This document shows positions 1 through 13,815 of a stretch of 64,000 nt of DNA, one piece after another. Location of the stretch: contig OY741277.1 in NCBI GenBank assembly GCA_963514095.1, forward strand, positions 9,687,137 through 9,751,136, given 5' to 3'. A program made the translations under genes and the position numbers. Position 1 is the stretch's first letter. The number at the start of each line of letters is the position of its first letter. The notes below the pieces were generated by a model, which was not told the origin of the DNA, ran no database searches, and was given only the letters and a program-made list of their open reading frames with translations. The stretch comes from Eutrigla gurnardus (taxonomy: Eukaryota; Chordata; Actinopteri; Perciformes; Triglidae).

Positions 1-3000
1 TACGGCTCCGCCACAGTCTCTCCGGGCTTTACGAGTATTTCGACGTCACACGCTGTATCTGTCACTAACCCGCTAGGACGTGGGTCGAACATTTTGTAAT
101 TTTCTGTCTCAAGAGGCGTCTAGATTGAAATCAATCTTGTAAACATCACTGTTAGGCCAGGTGTGTCACACGTGATTGGCCGGATAAAGGCTAGGCCATG
201 GATGCATGTATGGGCAATAGGTTGCACTCAACGCACTGGGCCTGTCTGATATGATGGCATCATGCTAACAAATAAGAATGGACCTGCTTACTTTACCACT
301 CTACATCCATAACATAAACACCCGCATTATTTGCCTGATATCAGCCAAATAATAACACAGATGGTCCATTGTATGTGATAATAGTATTATCTATTGGTAT
401 AGCTGTAGGTGCAAGGTGTGATTTACATTACTTTCATTCTTATTTCAGTATTAATCATTTACAAGCTAATGTCACATACTGACTTTGTAATACTATGATA
501 TATTAGGAAAGTGTGGTTTTGCTGTGATCGTGGAACATGTTTCTAAGGCATATGATAAGATGAGTTCATGATCAACACGTGGTTTATTTAGTCTCTTTCA
601 AGCCTCTGTAACAAGCACATGAAAGGTGTAGCTATTTTAGAGCTTAAACTTTTCAAAATAGTGCATTTAGTTTAGATACTGTGTTTTGTTTCTAGCCAAC
701 ACCTACCTAGATAATAACCCACCATCAAGCCCCCACTTGTTCGAACCTTACAAAATGCTTTTACCCAATCTGATACAGGTATTAGGTGGGCAGCGACTTC
801 TTTTTTTGTAGCAAAACTCCAGTGTTTGGAAATACGTCGGCACCATTAGAGAGGGACCACCTCTGAAGCACACCACAAGAAGCAGCTGCCTGTCTTTCTC
901 TCTCAGCTGTTTCTCTCTGTGACACCTGGTGCCTGAGGGTCTGCTGTTCACTATGGTCGCAGTTTTGCACACACGCAGGATCACACAGGCGGCATGTGCA
1001 CATGTCCACCAAGTGCATATGAATCAATAAATGCCACACACACAGGCAATACTTGTTTTTAAAACAGTCTTTAAATTACATACTTTTTCCCAGAAATTGC
1101 CTCTGCCAGTCAGGAATGTTGTCAAAGTGGATTGTATTCAAATGTTGTCTCTCTTATGGCTCGTTGGATGCCTGCCAATGTTTTTTCCTATAGCTGTGTT
1201 GCATCAGGCCGGAAAGTTGGCTCTCAGTGAAGTCGGAGTGCTTGGATGTTTATATGGCGGCAAACGCAGTTCATACATTATTCATGATGGGGACAGAAAT
1301 AGGTTATGGCCTCGGGAAACTTTTATAAGATACTATTATAGAGAACGCATTGGAAAGATTCTGGGCTGTTAAAATGGAGAATAGCACTGAATACAGTGTG
1401 AATAATGGCAAAATACTCCAGCTCAGATTAGAGGGAATGTTTGAAAAGGGTCATGCTCTGGTGGTATACATATTTCTATGAGTTGTCATATATTCAAATA
1501 CTTTAAACATCTCTTTCAGATTATGAAAACATGGTATGATATTTTAGTCATTCGTCCTTCCATACATTTATCTCAACTTTCCTGTAACTCCACTGGTTGT
1601 GAAGGAGCGGTAGTAATGGCCATCCTGCTCCCTGCAGCCTCTCCAGCAGACTTCCTAATTGCTGCCAGCTTGTTGAAATCTGTGAAAAGAAGCACAGAGC
1701 TGCTCATCCTGATCCCAAGCACTTTATTGCTGGGGCTCGGTGTATGTGTGAGTGTGTTTTTATTTTGCTGGGGCTCTGGATGCACTTTGGTGCCCTTGTT
1801 AGTAAGAATGTGTCAGATTCTGAACAAGACATAATGGAAAAGGCTGGCTGTTTGAGCTGCTTTGACAACATGTAAAGATGCTGAATTAGTGAGAGACTAA
1901 CTTGCTGACGGACTGGTTGACCCAATGTGAGTTAAGCTTCAACGCTGGCTGACTGGATGATTAAAGTGAGACTCCCATCAAAGTATATACAAAGCTTTTT
2001 TCTTTTGTTCTGCAATAGTTTTACATTTCTTCACCTGAATCAATGATATTCTCATCAAGCGTTGCATATCGATGTTCCTCTTTGCTTTACTATTTTAAGT
2101 AAGCAGATGGAGCTCCATGTCAGAGTCCCACACTGATGCTGTGGATCACAGCTCAGCTGCTGAGTCACTCTCCCAGGTTGCTCATGCCGTGACTTAAAGT
2201 CCAGTCCTGAAAATATTGCAACTGGTCAAAAATATTAAACTGCTTTCTTGAACAAGACAGAGCCTATATTTGTTAAACATTGTCTCCTCATCTCCTCAGC
2301 CTTCCAGGCATTTATCAATTCAGCTTTGAAGTCTTTGTGAAACAACCATTTCAAAACATACACTAGCACTCTCTGTAACTATATTTAGTTGTTTATAAAT
2401 AGCATAGTCAGATGACCGTTAGACTAATAATGTTTTATTTTGTGTCGAGGAGGTCGATGATAATGCCCCTTTTGTTTTGTGTTTGTTTCTCTTGAATGAA
2501 ACGTTCTTCAAAGTGAGGCACCACAGCCCAATAACATACTGTTGATTGCTGTAAGCCCACCCACGTTTGCAGCATGTCCCAGACTTGAAACATTGGGTGA
2601 TTTGTTGCAAGTTGCTCATAACAAGATGTTTGTCTAGTTGTGGAGCAATCAAGAATTTTATTAGGATGAATCTGATAGTTGTGGTATTTTGTTGCCCGAA
2701 TGTCTCATAGCAGCACTTCAATGAACTGAGTAAATGAAAGGATCTTTATGGAATATATGGGTTATGTGTTAACGGTGTATGCCTGGGTTTGATACAGTGT
2801 CTATCAATATTTGTTTTCTAATTGCTACACACGTGTTGTCATGTTGGTGATTCTTCATTTGCAGTGCGTTGAGCTCTCAGGGTCACCATCATGTCCCCTC
2901 TTAATTGTAGATGTAAATAAAAATTTGCATGGATCTATTTAGAGTGTGCATGCCTGACTAATATGGTATGCTGTCCTCTGTAGGACCTCATACCCAGGAT

Positions 3001-5167
3001 AGCTATATGTCATCAAAAGCCTGGTGCTTTCTGTTTAAGTGCCATAACACTTGCGTCACTGGTAATCTATAGTGAAAATCTCAATACATCAAACAGGACT
3101 ATGGTTTTAATCCAGATCAGGTCGCAAGGCCACCAAAACCAGATCAGGCAATTCTTATTGATAATTGGCTGTCACATTTTTTCCAAAGTCTTGAGTGTAT
3201 CATAGATTGAAAGGCGTGTTAGAAAAATGCTGTGCTATCGTCTGTGCAGCATTTGATGGTTCAGCATGTGCAGTAAACTTTTGCAACGCAGAGCTACTGT
3301 CTCTCTCTGATCTTATTTTCATGACATTACTTCCACGTGAACTCAAATCCTGTTGTCACTTATATGATGCATTAAATCTTTAAATTGTCGACCACTGTCA
3401 AATATATAGAAGCACTATTGACGGAGCTATCTTGGCAGAACCAATAATAACATTTGCATGCACCATAGTGTATATTTTCTCCAAGATAGGAATTCAGATT
3501 ATCTCTCGAGTGGTGTATAATGAAGTTACAGAAGCCGTACAATAGCATTATTGTACGGAACTGCACAGTGAAACTCAATTGACTTAAAAGCAGCCAGATG
3601 TACTGTAAGCTGGAATACGATTAAATAACTGTCGAAACAACTTGCATGAGAGCTGTATCCCACAGTCATAACTAGACTGGTCATAAGACAGCAGGCCATC
3701 AGTCATAGAGTATGGGCCTTAGGTTGTTGCAAAGATCTACTGTTTAAGTTGTCTTATGACATGACTATACATGCATGAGTGTCTCTGCAGTCTGCAGTGA
3801 TAAATAATTATGTGATTTTTAAACTAGGAGAATAATTGATATGTAGGATCAAGTGATTCCCAAGGATTATGAAAGACCTGTATTGTACAGACAGGATGTA
3901 AAGCCCCCTTTTTTAACAAAATTACTTTGCATTCGTCCTGAAAGCACAAACTTAGACTTTAAACTGCAGCTAATTAAAGCAAACCCAAACAACAAAAATA
4001 AACAGCAGCAATGTTGTTGCACTTCCTCGTGTATTCTATATTTAATAGCTATGTTGTGTAACGCTTCTTGCATTAAGGAAGAAGATAATAGCATCAGTAT
4101 TGTCAACGCAGTGTCCAGAGTTGACCCACTGACCGCTCCAGTGCCGTCTCTAACGAGAGCCAAACCTGTGATCAGTGATTCGTCATATTCTTCTTGTCAT
4201 AGTCGATTAAAGCATAATTGCCTAATTTTATATTGCAAACTCCAGCAGAAATCTTCTATAGTCATGTAGGTGAAAAAGAGGACTTCAGCAGGCCATGCTT
4301 TATGCATCCTAGAGTTTAAAATGTCCAGTAGTGAATAGAGAGTGAGAGAGAGCGGTGAATAGGACGGCAGAAATAAATGTGTACTGAGAGAGAGAACGCA
4401 GCCAGAGTAAAGGCAAGACAAGTTAAGTCAAAAAAAAGTAATTGAAAACATTGAATGGACAGAAAAGAGAGTGAGCTTCAGAAAGAGAGGACATGACATA
4501 CTTAGAGGGACAAACAAGCCTTCACTCATCAAATTATAGAGCTGAGGCTTGGGTGGAGCACACCCTGCAAAATGTAGGCTACTCTGCTCTCCATGAGGCT
4601 GAAGCCTTTCGGTTGCATCCAGGGGCACGGTCTAATTGGCAGTTGGTCAGAGTTAAAGACTATAAGCTTAGATTGGCATTGCATGCGCCGCTAATTCGCC
4701 TGGGCCTGTATGCACAATCGGCTATCTCACATATTCAACTCAAGCAAAAAAAAGAGGTCTAGTTTGAAAGACATATCGGTATATAATTGTTGTAAAATAA
4801 TTGTCCAACTTTTATCATCGTGATATGACAGATACAGTACAAATCAATGAACTCCTGCATAGCAATATCTGCTCTGGCAACCAAGCTAAACTGAAAGTTG
4901 TTTTGGCTTTTTGCAAAAACCTTTAGTCAGTATTTAGAGCAGTACATTATTGTGTGATCAATATACGTATTCAACAATCTTATACGTCAATGTGTCTCAA
5001 TATGACACAAAATTAAACAACAGCCTTGTTTGTATGTGTGAAACGTTACTCTAAATCTAAATGGTTCCAAATCTCTGCAAATCCAACCAAAAATAAAGAG
5101 ATGTCATCATGATAATGATTGGCTACAAGGGGTTTGCTCTCAAAATGAGAGTGCTTGCTGCAGGAGT
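1..5167. other. Non-coding, no supported gene
   Basis: I see no supportable gene here. Open frames are short (138 codons at most), have no recognisable domain and no consistent splice partners. Base composition is moderately AT-rich and there are no long microsatellites. The stretch is either the 5' flank or an intron of the trio gene that follows on the + strand. Confidence 0.5.
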
Positions 5168-5243
5168 GCCTTTGGTAGCTGAGTGGTTGCAGCAAGTACA
5201 TGCCATGTAGCCGCAATGTCTCAGGTTCGGTTCCTGCCTTGCC
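5168..5243 (+). mobile_element. tRNA-derived SINE remnant (head only)
   Basis: The segment has a polymerase III A-box-like stretch (TAGCTGAGTGGTTG, 5176-5189) and a B-box-like stretch (GGTTCGGTTCC, 5224-5234), about 35 bases apart as in a tRNA. Between them lies CATGCCATGTAG, which resembles the CCATGTA segment of common percomorph tRNA-derived SINEs. The SINE body and tail are not obvious, so this looks like an old truncated copy. It does not fold as a convincing functional tRNA. Confidence 0.45.
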
Positions 5244-7156
5244 AAAAGAATTGTGAATTGCTGCAAATGCAGGGATGCAAAAATAAGCAAGAAGGTCCGT
5301 TGCATACTGTAAATTGTTGTAGCTGTGACTAGCATCATGATATTTTTGCTTTCGTTAACATTGGATATAAAAAATGTCTACATTCAGTCTCACCTGAATA
5401 AGAGTGTTTACAAACCACATTGAATTGACATAACTCAATCAATGTAAGCAATGTTCTATATCTACACATAGAAGACATTTAACTGCAAATAAACAAACCA
5501 GGGTGCCTGAACGTCTCTCACAGTAGAAACCAACGTTGGTCTGAAAGTCATGAAATACAAATGGTCACATCATGGCTAATAAGCAGTTAGCAGCATACCA
5601 AAAGTGAGTGATTCCAGGCCGCTGCACTATATGTGAGTGAGAAGAGGCAGTTTTCTCCAGTTTATATAAGAAACCTACTGTATGCTTCCAATAAGGACCA
5701 GATGTTGGGCATGCTTGCTATAGCTCGCTCCTTTCTTAGTGTTTATTGTAGTTTTATGGAGAAGACAATCAAGACGGTAGCACGGCGAGGCAATTACCTG
5801 TTTTACAGCCGGACCGCTCTGATCGATCTCATCAGAGTCTCTCGACCTTTCCGAGAGAGTCGTAATACACTTTACGGACAACAACGCCCCCCCAACCCCC
5901 CCATCCGTCTCACCCAATTATTGATTGTTCTAAAATGTCATGTACCTCTACGCCAGGGGTCACTTTGAAGACACAAGGTCCAGGGCTTTCTCTTCTTTAA
6001 CAAAGAGACAATGTGCAGATATGTTCCAATTAGTTTGAACTCTGAAGCTGCTCAAACATTTTCACTTGTCAATCTTTTTCTAGTTTGATCTAAATCTCAT
6101 GGATAGGCTTGCTGACCTTAACTTGATCCTATTTTATTAGATATTGTACATTTTTTTCTGCATTGTGCATATGTTGAGAGATCTTTACCATTATTTGATG
6201 TAAAGCGATAAATATATAATTATTCAGGGCCCTTAACGTCATCCCCTAAAAGGAAAGGTAGTAAAACGGTCACCAGTGATGAAGATCCATTTCCAGCCAT
6301 CATGGTTGGGACCAGTTTGGTAACACATAATATTCCTGAAAGATAGTGGCTTTTAGCCTTATGTCGATAATCAGGAATTCCAATAGGTTGGTAATGTGTT
6401 TGTAGGATGTGAAATGTAGCCTATGGGACAGCCTCATTACTTCACACACACACACGCACAGAGGTATAAATCACTACATCCCACCCATGTCGCCTGGGGC
6501 TCTGGAGGCAAGGAAGAGGGGGATGGAGGAACGGAGTGAATAAACGAGGGATGGAGGCATAGGAGGATTGCGGGTCATAAAAATAGGCTGTGGGCTGGTC
6601 TGTGTGTCTCGTGCAAATCCCCCATCTGATAAGAGAGAACCCGTTTGTCAGTCAACTGCAGGCTCCCTCTCGTTCTATCCCTTTTCATTCCTTTCTTCAC
6701 CTCCTCCGCAGCCTTCCATCATTACCTCATACTCTGCCTCTGCTCAGGGTTGTTATGTATTCACATAATGATCTTGTTTTGTAATATCTGGTCTCCTGTT
6801 TGTGATTCTCACCGCAAAAGAAGCTTTCCTTCTCTTGGGCATTTAGTAAATGAGGCATCCAAACAAATTCAGTTCTACTAACATACTTTCAAAGATTTGT
6901 GCCTCACATTAAAGAGAAGAAAGATCCTAAAAGGAGTGTCAAGTTCACCATTATTACAAAAAGGCAGAGCATTTTCACAGTATTGTGTCAGCTTTTGGAA
7001 CCAAAAGACTTTTTGCATTGTTGGAGACCGTTGTACAAACATATATTCATTCACAAAACATTTCCCCCACATTCCTTATTCTTCCCTCCTCAACCTTCTC
7101 CTCTCTCCTTCTGCCCTTTCAGCAGATGTTTCAATTCCCCCCATCTTTCACATTTC

Positions 7157-7157
<1 letters not shown>

Positions 7158-7197
<40 letters not shown>
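7158..7197. repeat. (TC)n microsatellite, about 40 bp
   Basis: This is an uninterrupted TC dinucleotide run following a pyrimidine-rich stretch. Confidence 0.95.
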
Positions 7198-7201
<4 letters not shown>

Positions 7202-7610
7202 CCTACAGCTTAAGTCAAGAAAGCATCTGGATCTGGCACTGATGCAAGCCTCCCACAATGCTTTGTCTTGAAAAAAAGACTTTGAAAAAGAAGCCCCCCC
7301 CCACCCCCAGTGTCAGAATGTTGGTCACTTTTTAATTTCGGAAGTGAGGGAGTCAGTGAGTGAGCAAGTTCCTCTCCTCATGGAGAGTGCAAACGTTTTT
7401 AGGAGAGAAGCCAAGGTCTTAGGTTACTTCCGTCAGAATGAAAACAACAAAAAAAAACACACAAAAAATGCAATGAAGCAGAACATGGATTGAGCTTTGT
7501 TAAAAATCTCAGCACAGCCCGCAGTGTGTTTGCATACATGTGTGAGCCTGTGTGCTGCCTGAGACGCTTGTCTTCTGTCAACAGCTGTGCTCAGTCTGTC
7601 CAACTGTGTA

Positions 7611-7651
7611 GTCTCTCTTTCTCTCTCTCTCTCTCTCACAGACACACACAC
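7611..7651. repeat. Compound (TC)n-(AC)n microsatellite
   Basis: A TC run passes directly into a short ACAC run. It is responsible for several low-complexity open frames on both strands. Confidence 0.9.
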
Positions 7652-9637
7652 ATGCTGCAACATTCCCTCTTGCTTTGAAGACAGCAGCAGGCTCTGATCC
7701 CTGTCGCGTGAACAGTGCCAACCCACTGCTCTTGTGGCTTAGGAGGGCTAAACTGCCACTTGGCCTCTCTGGCTTCGGATAAAATAGGTTGAGGATCAAC
7801 ATCCCATCCTACTGTATTGCTACCGTCATATTGGTACAGTTCGAAAAGAAATACTGCCAATGTGCTTTGGTGGCTGAAGGCTTATTTTAATGTTTTAGCA
7901 TTCACATGTATAGCTCTGGCTAAAACCTGTTGCTAAATGTCTGCACATCAAAGGAAATAAAATGAAGTTGATATTCACATTTCAGTACTGTAAGATGTTG
8001 TACTGTAAAAATGGGCCCTTACTTATTTTTCCTAGGTTTTTAACATCCTTCCCAATCATCCTCCCTAAATGGAAATTTCACTTTTTCTTACCTATGAACA
8101 TTAGATTCCTCATGTTGAGCCTTTAATGAAACTGCACAAACAACTGTCTGGTCTTTATCAGTAGTTATAATAAAGAAGAAATGAGTACCCTCACGCTGAA
8201 GATGGAGCTCATCAGGAGAAGTTATTGTTTCCTTTCAAACTCTCACAGCTTCATCTTACTCACGGCTACAAGTGAAAGCTCTTTCTGTCGGCCTATATGG
8301 TAGAAGATCATTCTTCTTCACAGACTTCCTCCTGTCCGAAAGAGCACGCTGACACCTTAATCCCTGACTGGCAGCATATGCTGACCACGATTTCTCCTGA
8401 CAAAATCTACTCACTATACACTGTGAAGACGTTTAACACTGGAAATGATGTTTAGAGTATCTGAACATTCACTATAGTTTCACTTTTATCTTCTTTCATA
8501 CACTTCTCCTGAGATGCAAACAGATCGCACAAATAGAAGCCAAACACGTGTAAAGCCTCAAACATTCTGTCACCGGACAAAAACACTTTACCTGTACTAC
8601 ACCGAATGAAATGAAACGTAAAGTGTGTGCACAGGTGCTTTCTGTAATCCCCGTTAGGCAGTAGCATATGCCAGGCTGTTCTTTTCAGAACGGAAGCCAG
8701 GAGAAGTCAGAAGAGCTAAGCTGCCCCGTTCCTCGTTCCCTGCTTCTCCTCTCTGTTATCTCGTGCCACTATAGTGTCCCACTGATGGGTGACCCAGACA
8801 CTGCCAGCAGATAGTGTCCAAATTTAGAATACAGCGTGTCATCTGATACGGGATATACCGGTAATCATTTATTTTCAGGGTTAACAGACCAATTTTCTAT
8901 TTCAATACCAAAATAATCAGTTAGCCTTATTTATTTTGATACGTTTGAGTTGTGGATCAGCAGAACGTCCACAGTGAGTCAGTTGTTTTTGTCAATCCTG
9001 AATTGATCGTGACGCCAAATGCTGATGTCACTGATTCCAGCTCTGCAGCTCCGGCAGGACCCAGTTTTGCCTCTAATGCTGCAAGCTTAGACCACAAGCA
9101 CCGCACTGCTCTGCTTTTACACAGGTCTGCTTGAATATTCCTAACATTTCATCTCTCTAAAGATGATTCCTCAGGCGTACTGTACTTTGTATCTTTCAAT
9201 GATTCATTCGCTTATCAGATGGTGTGCTAAAAGTCATGCATGCGCCTGTATGTGTGTGTGTGACCAAGAGTGAAATCATATAAAGCATAAAGAATAGAGA
9301 GCACAATTATCTATAGTCTCGATCTTGACATTTATGTATACTCTCTATGTTCTATATGTGCATTTTTCTATGTATGTGTGTGTGTGTGTGCACATGCATC
9401 TGCATGCGTTGGATCTAACTGTGACTTGGAGGGACTATCCACACACTCAGATCAAAGAGCTGCTCCACAATTGCTCACTCTCTCATTTGCACTCTGTAAT
9501 CATAAATCTCTAACTTCTGACACTAGAACATGAAGGTTGCGGCATCTTCAGAAACAGCCCGTTCACCCTTTATTTGCTGTATTAAACTTCCTTTCTCTAA
9601 TTTATTTTTTCTTTATCTCCCTGTCTCTTTTTTTTAG

Positions 9638-9691
9638 ATTGTTCTCTTCCAAAATGTGAATCCAAACTGGACGGCCCGGGTCAAACCTCAG
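9638..9691 (+). CDS. Candidate cryptic/alternative 54-nt exon (trio?)
   Basis: The segment follows a long pyrimidine tract ending TTTTTTTTAG and is followed by the strong donor CAG|GTAGGT. It is 54 nt long, so inclusion would not shift frame. Read in the phase needed to join the first certain trio exon at 34323 (one leftover base, G, which completes a glycine codon), it is open throughout and ends ...GPGQTS(G). Human TRIO has SG at the same place before FRKNDEM. A second frame is open as well, so openness alone is weak evidence. I recognise no homologue of the peptide. The splice sites are good and the phase fits, but a pseudo-exon is quite possible. Confidence 0.22.
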
Positions 9692-11142
9692 GTAGGTGAT
9701 TCTCACACAGTCGACCAATCAGGAATCCCCTTCCAGAGCAGGATGTATGCAAATGATCTGTTTATTGCCCATGCTAAACAACACTATCTGTGTCTTGCTG
9801 GTCATATCATTCATTAGGAAAAGTGTTCATCTTATTTGTCCAATATCAAAATATAATTGAAACCAAGGATTGAACTCTTTATGTTTGGTAAGAGGAGATC
9901 CACTGTTGCATGAAAAGCAAGGCTGATGATTGAAATGGATGAGACAGTGTCGCTTATATACTGTATGTATTTACGTGAGTAAGAGGGAGACTGAGCTCAG
10001 ACATCAAGAACACCATGCCCACTTGGACTGCGTTGAATCCCATTAGACTGAAGCTCCTCTGTGGAATCAGCTAGTGATCCTGACCCTGTAGGTTCACACC
10101 CCTAATACCCCCAGGACCTACTTACTAAAAATATACCAAGTCACTCTCACCAGGGTGAGGTGTTTTGAGGTATAAAGAGTTAAATGGACCGTATGCATAA
10201 ATGAATGTGGGCCCGTTTCCCTGGCCATAGATTATTCTGATTAATCTCACTTGGATCAAAATGCATTGTGTGTGTTTGGAGCTTTTCCACAGAAAAGTCT
10301 TGTTTAATTTGAAAGGCTCTGTGTAATCTGTGCCAGGGAAGCTGGCATACAGTGGCAGGAAGTGCATTTGAGTTGAGATGCCAAGAGTGAACACAACAAG
10401 ACATTGTGAAGATTCCTTTGTGCATGTTGTGTAAGTGTTGTAATATTAGACTGATGGATGAGGAGAGGGAGAGGGAGAGGGAAAGTGGGAGGCATACATG
10501 GGTTGTTGTGATCTCTCAATAACCTGATCAGTAGATTGGGTTTTATTTAGCTCTGAGCCGCATGCGTTTGACACAGTTTCGACCTGATGTTTTCCAATCG
10601 GGTCATTCGGGGATGAACATTTTATAAGACCGTTTTTAGTAGACAGCTTGGCCTATTATTCCCACTTGCCAGAATTTGAATGGATGTCAAGGGAGATTGG
10701 GACATGCCATCCAAATCCTGTGCTTTTGCCCAAAAACCCTTTGGAAGTTCATCCCCAAGGCTGACTCACAGAAATTAAAAGCTGTAGTGGTGTGTCTTGT
10801 CGGTTAGAAATTCACAAGCTGCTCACAGTAAATCAGAGTAATCAGGTTGTACTGGCCATTTGTGGCTGATTTCCAACCCGGGCTTTTACTGCTCGTTCTT
10901 TGTTTTCAATTACTTTACACATTTAACTTGTTGAATTAAGTGTCGATTTAGCAAATTGCCTGAAGCATCCGGTTGCTCGGTAACGTGGAATTGCAGGTGT
11001 GAAACGTCCTGTGGGAAAAAATTAAGACACACTTCACTTACTTATTAGCTGATCTGGCACATCATAGTGTGTTGTAGGCCAAAACAGAACATTTATTAAT
11101 TGTCTGCAGGTGAATGAAGGACGTGTGTGCAAATGTATGGAT

Positions 11143-11146
<4 letters not shown>

Positions 11147-11187
<41 letters not shown>
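11147..11187. repeat. (TG)n microsatellite, about 41 bp
   Basis: This is an uninterrupted TG dinucleotide array. Confidence 0.95.
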
Positions 11188-11188
<1 letters not shown>

Positions 11189-11987
11189 TGACTGACTAAA
11201 CGTTCAAATACAGATTTTCTTTTCTTTCTGTTTGTGTGCCTCCCAACCATCACGTGTCTCTTCCCTTTTCTGCAATAGCTCGCCCATATTGTTGTGAATT
11301 ATGGTTGCGCCTCCATCAGATGTGCTAGTTTTAGATTGGTTATTGCTTCCTTTTGAAAGGATTCAAAATAACCTCATCTGGGTATTTCCTGTTTTTAATC
11401 CAAACCTGGCTTGTTTGACCAACATGTTTTGAGAAACACTGGTCTTTTCAGGGCTTCGGCTTGTTTTGCTCACGAATCTGTGTGCTAGTGGGAACTCTAA
11501 ACTATACAGTTATAGACGGACCGCCTTGTCCATGTTGTGGGTTGATGAGTTAGCATTATGTATAAAAAAAAAATATCCTAATATAGAAGATGACAGTTGG
11601 TGCGATGTGAAAATACCAGAGCTTTGGCAGAGTGGCATTTCTGAACCATCAAGTCAGAGCAGTTAGTTAGACCATGCATAGCATAAAGCCTCATTATTGT
11701 TTCTATGGTTACGTCGTGCGGCCTAAAACAGGCTGATCAATGGCTTAGATCAATGCTTCCAAAGAATCAAGTCTTTGGCCATAACAAAGCCACAGTTGTA
11801 ACAGATAACTTGCCTAGAATTAAGACAATACATTAAGCCATATCTGATATAACAGCAACACGTATATCTGCTGCCTGATTCATTATTATATCATTTGAGT
11901 GAATCATCACAATCAGTGGTCGAAAGACTTTAGTGCTCATCGTGCATCTCTAGACTCTGTCAACCATTCTATAACCTTCCCCTATTC

Positions 11988-11988
<1 letters not shown>

Positions 11989-12064
<76 letters not shown>
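11989..12064. repeat. (TC)5-(AC)n microsatellite, about 76 bp
   Basis: A short TC run passes into about 33 uninterrupted AC units. Confidence 0.95.
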
Positions 12065-12070
<6 letters not shown>

Positions 12071-12665
12071 TACTAAAACTGGATGTGCAATCACACATTT
12101 TATTCAGCACATGTGTTTGACAGAGGAAGGAAATGAGAAAAAAACTATAATCTGGATTGGTTTTGTAGAAGACACGAACAAAATCAAGTGTCCCAAAAAA
12201 CACTGTTGCCTGTTTATGGATTTACAGATTAAGCATGCTTAGAGTAAATAGTCTGACTGCTCCCCAGATATGCTCTGGCCCTCAGTCCAAGATAATCTGC
12301 AACAGCAGCCAACTGCCTGTTCAGTCAGGATCATTCTGATCTCATGCTGCACTGATCATGTTTAACATGCATAGTGTGTGGTGAATTAGATGAGAACGAA
12401 TTTGCAGTCGTTGAAAATACCATAGACGCATATTTGAACTTGGACTGAGATGCAGGGAGATGTAGACGTATGTTTCCATGCCAAGAATGGCATCTCCTCT
12501 CTTATGTTATGTTTTCGGGAACATATGTTTCTATTCAGTCAAATTCAGCTGCGAACTCTGTCTCTCATCTCTACCCATGCTGAGCTCACTGTGTGGTTCC
12601 TATTGAATTGGGCTTTGAATGCTAACCATGTGCACTGCGGGTAGACAAGCAGGCAGGCATGCTTA

Positions 12666-12667
<2 letters not shown>

Positions 12668-12713
<46 letters not shown>
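12668..12713. repeat. (CA)n microsatellite, 46 bp
   Basis: This is an uninterrupted CA dinucleotide array of about 23 units. Confidence 0.95.
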
Positions 12714-12715
<2 letters not shown>

Positions 12716-13603
12716 CTCACACACACTAGGCAGCGGAGGAAGTGGTTTTCTCTGGACTTCATTGGATTTTTTTTTATTCTCCCCTTCAGAGGCCAGGGTG
12801 GGGAGGGATAACCTCGATATGGTGTTTGTGGATGTGGTTGTGTGTGTTTGAGTGGATTCGTTTACTCACTCTTTCTTCCCCTCTTTTCTTTCTTGCTCCT
12901 TATCTCTTTTTTTTTTCTAACTCCTTTACTTCCTCATGTCCTGTTCCATCTTTTCAGAGATGGTAGGCAGAGAAATATAAAATGAGCTCATAACAAAAGT
13001 GAAAAACGAGGCAGAGGATAAGTGGAAGAAATAAGTTGAACCATGTACAGTTGTAGCTATAACGGAGGCTTCAGTTCCACATCCTTTCATCCACGGCACA
13101 TGAGACGTGTGTTTATTGTCACAACTTAATTAAGAGGTTGGATGAACCTCATTTGAACTTTGCTTGCATTAAAGCGCACAGTTAGACATGGTGCTGTCAC
13201 CTAATTTACATGCATGCACATGGAGTACCAACCGCAATTTGCACGGAGGCGTGTATTATGTACAAGCTCTGTCCATCCGTCTTGTGGCTACAAAAGAGTG
13301 TGTGATCACAGATTAACAGCTGATGGCTCTCAGTGAAGCTGGTGCTGTAGCACAGAGGGAAATAGAGAGATTGCATGGTAGTCTGAAGTCGGCTTGAAAC
13401 AGGACAAGCATGGCAGGTAAACCTTGAGACTTCATTATGTGTTTTACTACTATGGAAAAGGTTCATTACAGTGTTCACTGATATGTCCAATTACATTTTC
13501 CTCTCATTCCTTTATAATTGGATTTCAGCATACGTCAGTCTGGTAAGGTATTTGTTTCAAAGTATTTAAAAGACAAAATTCTTCATGACAGCTGCAATTT
13601 TGG

Positions 13604-13606
<3 letters not shown>

Positions 13607-13698
<92 letters not shown>

Positions 13699-13722
13699 AC
13701 ACACACACACACACACACACAG
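13607..13722. repeat. Compound (TC)34-(AC)23 microsatellite, 116 bp
   Basis: About 68 bp of pure TC is followed by about 47 bp of AC with a single G interruption near 13698. The homopurine/homopyrimidine half is a mirror repeat that could form triplex (H-) DNA, and the alternating purine-pyrimidine half could form Z-DNA. The long open frames across it on both strands are low-complexity artefacts. Confidence 0.95.
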
Positions 13723-13781
13723 AGGAGATGGGGTGAAAGGAAAGAAGGCCAGTGGTATCTTTCATGGAGACAGCTGGACTC

Positions 13782-13815
13782 TGTACAGAGTGTGTTTGTG
13801 TACAGAGTGTGTTTG
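13782..13815. repeat. 17-bp unit, two tandem copies
   Basis: The 17-base unit TGTACAGAGTGTGTTTG occurs twice head to tail without mismatch, just downstream of the compound microsatellite. Confidence 0.85.

Larger units (their letters stand above)
5244..9637. other. Non-coding, no supported gene
   Basis: No coding exon can be supported. The segment has two TC-rich microsatellites (7158-7197 and 7611-7651), a C-rich run near 7295-7305 and otherwise unique AT-rich DNA. A 60-codon open frame at 8952-9134 was considered and not accepted. Confidence 0.5.

Noticed and set aside
3853..4269. 138-codon open frame on the + strand
   Set aside because: No recognisable domain, no splice partners, cysteine- and serine-rich composition typical of chance translation; an overlapping minus frame of similar quality exists.
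5633..5968. 111-codon frame on the + strand
   Set aside because: No homology recognised, no exon signals, and a shifted minus-strand frame is nearly as long.
8952..9134. 60-codon frame ending near a possible donor (ACAG|GTCTGC)
   Set aside because: No acceptor with a pyrimidine tract upstream, and the donor is weak; composition unremarkable.
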